Shown in pieces: positions 46,199-49,271 of a DNA stretch of 49,271 nt. This DNA comes from a virus. The stretch is from positions 1-49,271 of the IMG/VR virus record IMGVR_UViG_3300005337_000008; one strand, given 5' to 3'. Positions within the stretch are counted from its first letter, which is position 1; the number at the start of each line of letters is the position of its first letter. The notes below the pieces were generated by a model. That model made no database searches. It saw nothing but the letters and a program-made list of their open reading frames with translations, and had not been told where the DNA came from. A program made the position numbers and the translations under genes.

Positions 46199-47781
46199 TA
46201 GGGCGTCGGCGCTCCGCAGTTGAAGCCGTCCACGGCGATGAACATGCGCAGCGCGGAGTTGGCCGGAGCGCACACGTATTCCCAGACGAGCGTGCCGGTG
46301 TCGGCCGTCGCTTTGGCCGTGCCGCCGAAAAAGTTGGTGGTCGGCTGCGCTGTGCCGACGCCGCCGGACGGGTGATAGAACAGCACCACTCCGCGCGCGC
46401 CGTAGGGCGGCAGGGTGCCCGTCATCACGGGCGAGGCGTGGGTGCTCTTTACGATCACGACGCCGAACTGGTCGGTAGGAACGGCAATCGTGCCGGTGTT
46501 GTCCGTGACGACCTTCGCCACCTTGTCGCGCGTCGTCAGCTGCACGCCCGTCGTCGCGCTCGACGCCGTGTAGCTGTACATGACCATGTTGGAGTCGAAC
46601 GCGTTGTTCGCTTCATAGAAGCGTGACCCCGAGCCGTACGCGCCGAGCGTCATCGCCGTGGCGGTCGACGACATGTTGTCGAACTTGCACCCGATCACGG
46701 CGCCGCGGAGGCCGGCCGCGCTGAACTTGATCACGCTGTACGTGCCGGCGGATACGTTCACGCCGTCGAACAGGCAGCCTTCGAAGTACAGGTCGTTGCC
46801 GTAGACGAGCGCATTGGCCGGATTGAAGGTCTCGGGCAGGTAGAACGTGGTGTTCGATACGTAGGTGCGCCCCGTGCCAGTCTGCGTGATCGCGCTGACG
46901 AGGCTCGCCGCCGCGCCGCCCCCGCTCGACCCAAGCACGCTGTCATGAATGCTGACGTCGGCGCCGTCGAGCTGCAGATACGTACCCTCCTCCGCACCAA
47001 GGCCGATCTTGCAGTGCGCGATCACAAACCGCACGCCGCCCGTCACCGTGACCATCGTGGCCGAATTGATCCCGCTCGATGCGTAGATCTGCAGCCCCGC
47101 CATAAACGTCCGAGTGGGCGCGTCAAACTCGAACACGCCGTCCGTCGTATTGTGGATGCCGATGCTCGCGTTGGGCGCTCCGAGCAGCGAGACGTTCCCT
47201 GCCACCACGATCGGCGAGGTGATCCTGTATGAGCCGCCCGGGAAGAATACGATCCCCCCGTCGTGCGCCGCCGCGGCGATGGCCGCCTCGATGGCCGCGG
47301 TGTCGTCCGTAAACCCGTCGCCGAGCGCCCCGTACGCCTGGTCGGTCACAACGAAGTACGGCGCCGCCGCAGCCTGGATGCCCCAGTCGATCGCGCCCTG
47401 GGTCGCCAGCCAGAGATCGAGCACCGCCTGCAGGTTCGTAGGTTGCTGCGCTGCGCTCGCGCCCGTCTCGTAGCTGTTGCCCGTAAACGAGCTGCTGCGG
47501 ACTTCCACGGCGCTTGCCGCCATGCCGCACGTGAACTCGATTTGCAGCGCCCCGTCCGAGTCGTACACCCGGACGTCGCACACCTCGTTGACGTACACGA
47601 CCGCGCGCCCGTACGCGTCGAGGATCACGCGGTCGTTGCTGTCGAGGCTCGCGCTGCCGAAAGCGTCGCCCTCGAAACTGCTGTAGAGCGTCGCGGGCGT
47701 GCTCGTGCCGCGGCGGTAGACACTGGCAGAGCCGTCGCCAGCGTTCGCGATCCCAGAGATGAGCGGGCCGATGAGCTGCAT
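46198..47781 (-). CDS. Tailspike, pectate-lyase-like beta-helix
   Basis: A 527-residue protein. The N-terminal head-binding part (MQLIGPLISGIANAGDGSAS to about 120) has the ARVYD-type strand YVNEVCDVRVYDSDGALQIE. Then comes the hallmark start of a beta-helix: YGALGDGFTDDTAAIEAAIA, AHDGGIVFFPGGSYRITSPI and further short rungs (IAHCKIGLGAEEGTYLQLDG). Tailspikes recognise and often cut surface polysaccharide. A catalytic site is not identified. Confidence 0.75.
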   Translation of the reverse strand: MQLIGPLISGIANAGDGSASVYRRGTSTPATLYSSFEGDAFGSASLDSNDRVILDAYGRAVVYVNEVCDVRVYDSDGALQIEFTCGMAASAVEVRSSSFTGNSYETGASAAQQPTNLQAVLDLWLATQGAIDWGIQAAAAPYFVVTDQAYGALGDGFTDDTAAIEAAIAAAAHDGGIVFFPGGSYRITSPIVVAGNVSLLGAPNASIGIHNTTDGVFEFDAPTRTFMAGLQIYASSGINSATMVTVTGGVRFVIAHCKIGLGAEEGTYLQLDGADVSIHDSVLGSSGGGAAASLVSAITQTGTGRTYVSNTTFYLPETFNPANALVYGNDLYFEGCLFDGVNVSAGTYSVIKFSAAGLRGAVIGCKFDNMSSTATAMTLGAYGSGSRFYEANNAFDSNMVMYSYTASSATTGVQLTTRDKVAKVVTDNTGTIAVPTDQFGVVIVKSTHASPVMTGTLPPYGARGVVLFYHPSGGVGTAQPTTNFFGGTAKATADTGTLVWEYVCAPANSALRMFIAVDGFNCGAPTP

Positions 47782-48600
47782 TTACCAGTCCACCCTCGAG
47801 CCGCCGGTAGCGAGCTCGACATGCACCCAGCCGGTGCTGCTTGCGTGGAGCTTCATGTCCGCTCCATTCAGCAGAGAGAGCCCCTCGATTTCCGCGCGGG
47901 TCACCGCTGCGGCGGACAGGTCGACGGCGTAGAAGTTGCTGAAGCCTTCAGCCCCGCCGTCTACCGTGGTGCTGAACATGCGAAATCCGTTGAGCCCGGC
48001 GCTGCTCTTGATGGCGCTCTCCGGCTGGTCCGTGGCGCTCACGTTGATGAACGTGCAGTTGCGGATCTCGGGGTAGTCCGAGCCGATTGCGAAGTTGAGC
48101 GCCTGCCCCGTGTCGAACTCCCCGCACTCGACATAGCAGCCGACCATGCGCATGCGGGTGCTCGCGCAGTTGATGCGCGCTGTCGCGACGGCTGAGGTTG
48201 CGGTGGCCGGGAATCGGATATTTCGCAGCTGGATGCCGTCCACCGTGAGCGTGAGCAGGTTCACCGAAGCGCCGCCGGTGCGGTACAGCTTCGCGGTGGG
48301 GATGCCCGCCGCCGACGCCGCCCCGATAATCGTAACGCGCTTGCTCACCGTGACCGCACTCGTGAGCGCTTCGGTGTGTGCGTCCGCCAGCAAGATGATG
48401 TCGTGGTCCGCGGCGTTGGTGATGGCCTGCGCGAGCGTCGCAAGGGGTCGTGCTGCGTTCAGGCCAGCCGGACTGACGGCGTCGGTGCCGGACACTGAGT
48501 CGACGTACCAGACGTTGCCCGAGACCTGCAGCGGGCTCGCCATGCCGAGACTGTCGCTGGTCGGGTAGTCGCCTAGGCCGTTCGGGAGGTAGATCGTCAT
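47782..48600 (-). CDS. Beta-helix protein upstream of the tailspike
   Basis: A 272-residue protein (MTIYLPNGLGDYPTSDSLGM). SGNVWYVDSVSGTDAVSPAG is the typical start of a pectate-lyase-like domain, and DHDIILLADAHTEALTSAVT, RVTIIGAASAAGIPTAKLYR, GIQLRNIRFPATAT and MRMVGCYVECGEFD are rungs. Short for a tailspike and lacking the tail-binding domain. Could be a second receptor-binding or neck fibre. Coupled to both neighbours. Confidence 0.6.
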   Translation of the reverse strand: MTIYLPNGLGDYPTSDSLGMASPLQVSGNVWYVDSVSGTDAVSPAGLNAARPLATLAQAITNAADHDIILLADAHTEALTSAVTVSKRVTIIGAASAAGIPTAKLYRTGGASVNLLTLTVDGIQLRNIRFPATATSAVATARINCASTRMRMVGCYVECGEFDTGQALNFAIGSDYPEIRNCTFINVSATDQPESAIKSSAGLNGFRMFSTTVDGGAEGFSNFYAVDLSAAAVTRAEIEGLSLLNGADMKLHASSTGWVHVELATGGSRVDW

Positions 48601-49271
48601 CTGCGCCCACTCCAGGGCCCGCGGTGGTCCATCACGAATTGATTCTCGAGCTGCGAGCTGCTCTTACCCTTCGCGAGGTTCTTTGCCGCCTGCGCGCCCG
48701 CTTTGAGCACCGCCACGCGCTCGATGGCGACACCGCTCGACAGTGCGAGCCGTGAGGCCAGCTCGTGGAGCAGGTAGTCCATCCAGTACCGCTCGAGGTC
48801 CACGGTGGACGCCCCGGCGCTGTTGTCGAACGTCAGCTTTTGGCGCTGCAGCCGCACCGTGATGTCCGCATCCGGCACCGGCCACAAGTACAGGTACATC
48901 GGGGCGCCGCGCGACAGATAGAACTTCGCGGGCACGCCCTCTACAGCTTTGATCGTGAGCTCGAAGTATTCCGAGCGCGACAGCGGTGCCAGTTCGAACT
49001 CGCTGTTGTCGTCCTGCAGCACCGAGGCGTTGCCGCGCACGTCGATCGTGTCGAGCGGCATCTGGGTGCTCGCGTCGCCCGCGGCCACGGCGAGATCGTA
49101 ATACTCCATGGAGCGCTCAAAGATGCCTTCGGCGCCGAGCGCGTCCACGATGGTTTCGAGCTGCCTGCAGGCGTAGGCGCGGCGCGCATCCCAGTGCTCA
49201 CCCTCGGCCGTCTGCAGCTCGCTCATGAGCCCGGCGTACTGGTACGCGGTCAGCACGAGGGTGCTGATGTC
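48597..49271 (-). CDS. Head-tail connector protein (P22 gp4-like position), gene crosses the cut
   Basis: The readable part, with its N-terminal piece at 1-153, makes about 235 residues. Helical start (MSTSTRELDISTLVLTAYQY, then AGLMSELQTAEGEHWDARRA, YACRQLETIVDAL) and a beta middle (FYLSRGAPMYLYLWPVPDAD, then YWMDYLLHELASRLALSSGV) resemble adaptor proteins below the portal, such as P22 gp4 or T7 gp11-type. Gene order (capsid side to tailspike) fits. A peptidoglycan hydrolase activity is not evident. Confidence 0.6.
   Translation of the reverse strand, partial: DISTLVLTAYQYAGLMSELQTAEGEHWDARRAYACRQLETIVDALGAEGIFERSMEYYDLAVAAGDASTQMPLDTIDVRGNASVLQDDNSEFELAPLSRSEYFELTIKAVEGVPAKFYLSRGAPMYLYLWPVPDADITVRLQRQKLTFDNSAGASTVDLERYWMDYLLHELASRLALSSGVAIERVAVLKAGAQAAKNLAKGKSSSQLENQFVMDHRGPWSGRR
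49152..49271. repeat. Terminal direct repeat, right copy
   Basis: Identical to bases 1-120. The unique genome length is therefore about 49,151 bp. Confidence 0.9.

Overview
The window is the complete genome of a temperate, P22-like tailed phage (podovirus architecture), given as a linear copy of a circular or circularly permuted molecule. Bases 1-120 are repeated exactly at 49152-49271, so the unique length is about 49,151 bp and the head-tail connector gene spans the cut. The DNA is GC-rich, close-packed with 1-4 base gene overlaps (ATGA, GTGA, TAATG), and uses GTG and TTG starts. A high-GC Gram-negative host is inferred from the base composition, the TIGR02594-type endolysin and a membrane-anchored lysis-type protein. 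The protein at 35156-35596 has a helix-turn-helix-like segment resembling DNA-binding proteins I associate with myxobacteria. That is only a hint about the host.

Layout. (1) Late block, minus strand, from about 14.46 kb down through the cut to 36.0 kb. In transcription order it holds a RusA-like resolvase, small proteins, a phage Dam methylase, a candidate small terminase, large terminase, portal, scaffold, major capsid protein, capsid beta-helix and lectin-like fibres, connector, a second beta-helix protein, tailspike, P22 gp10-like DNA stabilisation protein, four ejection-type proteins, another lectin-like protein, endolysin, a membrane lysis protein and a terminal small gene. Two plus-strand genes (10971-11815) interrupt this block. 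(2) About 14.46-16.0 kb is a control and accessory region with a DUF3850 protein, long inverted repeats, a terminator-like hairpin and a tRNA-like gene on the minus strand. (3) About 16.0-20.9 kb is a minus-strand run of small unknown genes. (4) About 20.9-21.45 kb is a non-coding region with three spaced copies of a palindrome, a candidate replication origin or control locus. (5) About 21.45-26.4 kb is a plus-strand accessory operon (DUF932 protein, unknown proteins, SSB), several of its genes preceded by structured leaders. (6) About 27.2-34.96 kb is a plus-strand recombination and replication module: Erf annealing protein, Cas4/RecB-like nuclease with four cysteines, ParB-like protein, zinc ribbons, SF2 helicase, HNH protein and tyrosine integrase. 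(7) About 34.96-36.0 kb holds a candidate attP, an operator-bearing promoter and a DNA-binding protein that is the best repressor candidate.

The most interesting signal is regulatory. A 10-base near-palindrome (GTGTTGACAC) recurs through the early region. At four places it lies inside or overlapping a promoter-like pair of hexamers with a 17-base spacer, and three of those have a -10 only 6-8 bases from the start codon, predicting leaderless mRNAs. A second 14-base palindrome (GTGACANNTGTCAC) recurs at gene ends and intergenic regions. Two leader hairpins at 22.3 and 23.7 kb share one two-stem architecture with compensatory base changes, pointing to a conserved RNA element.
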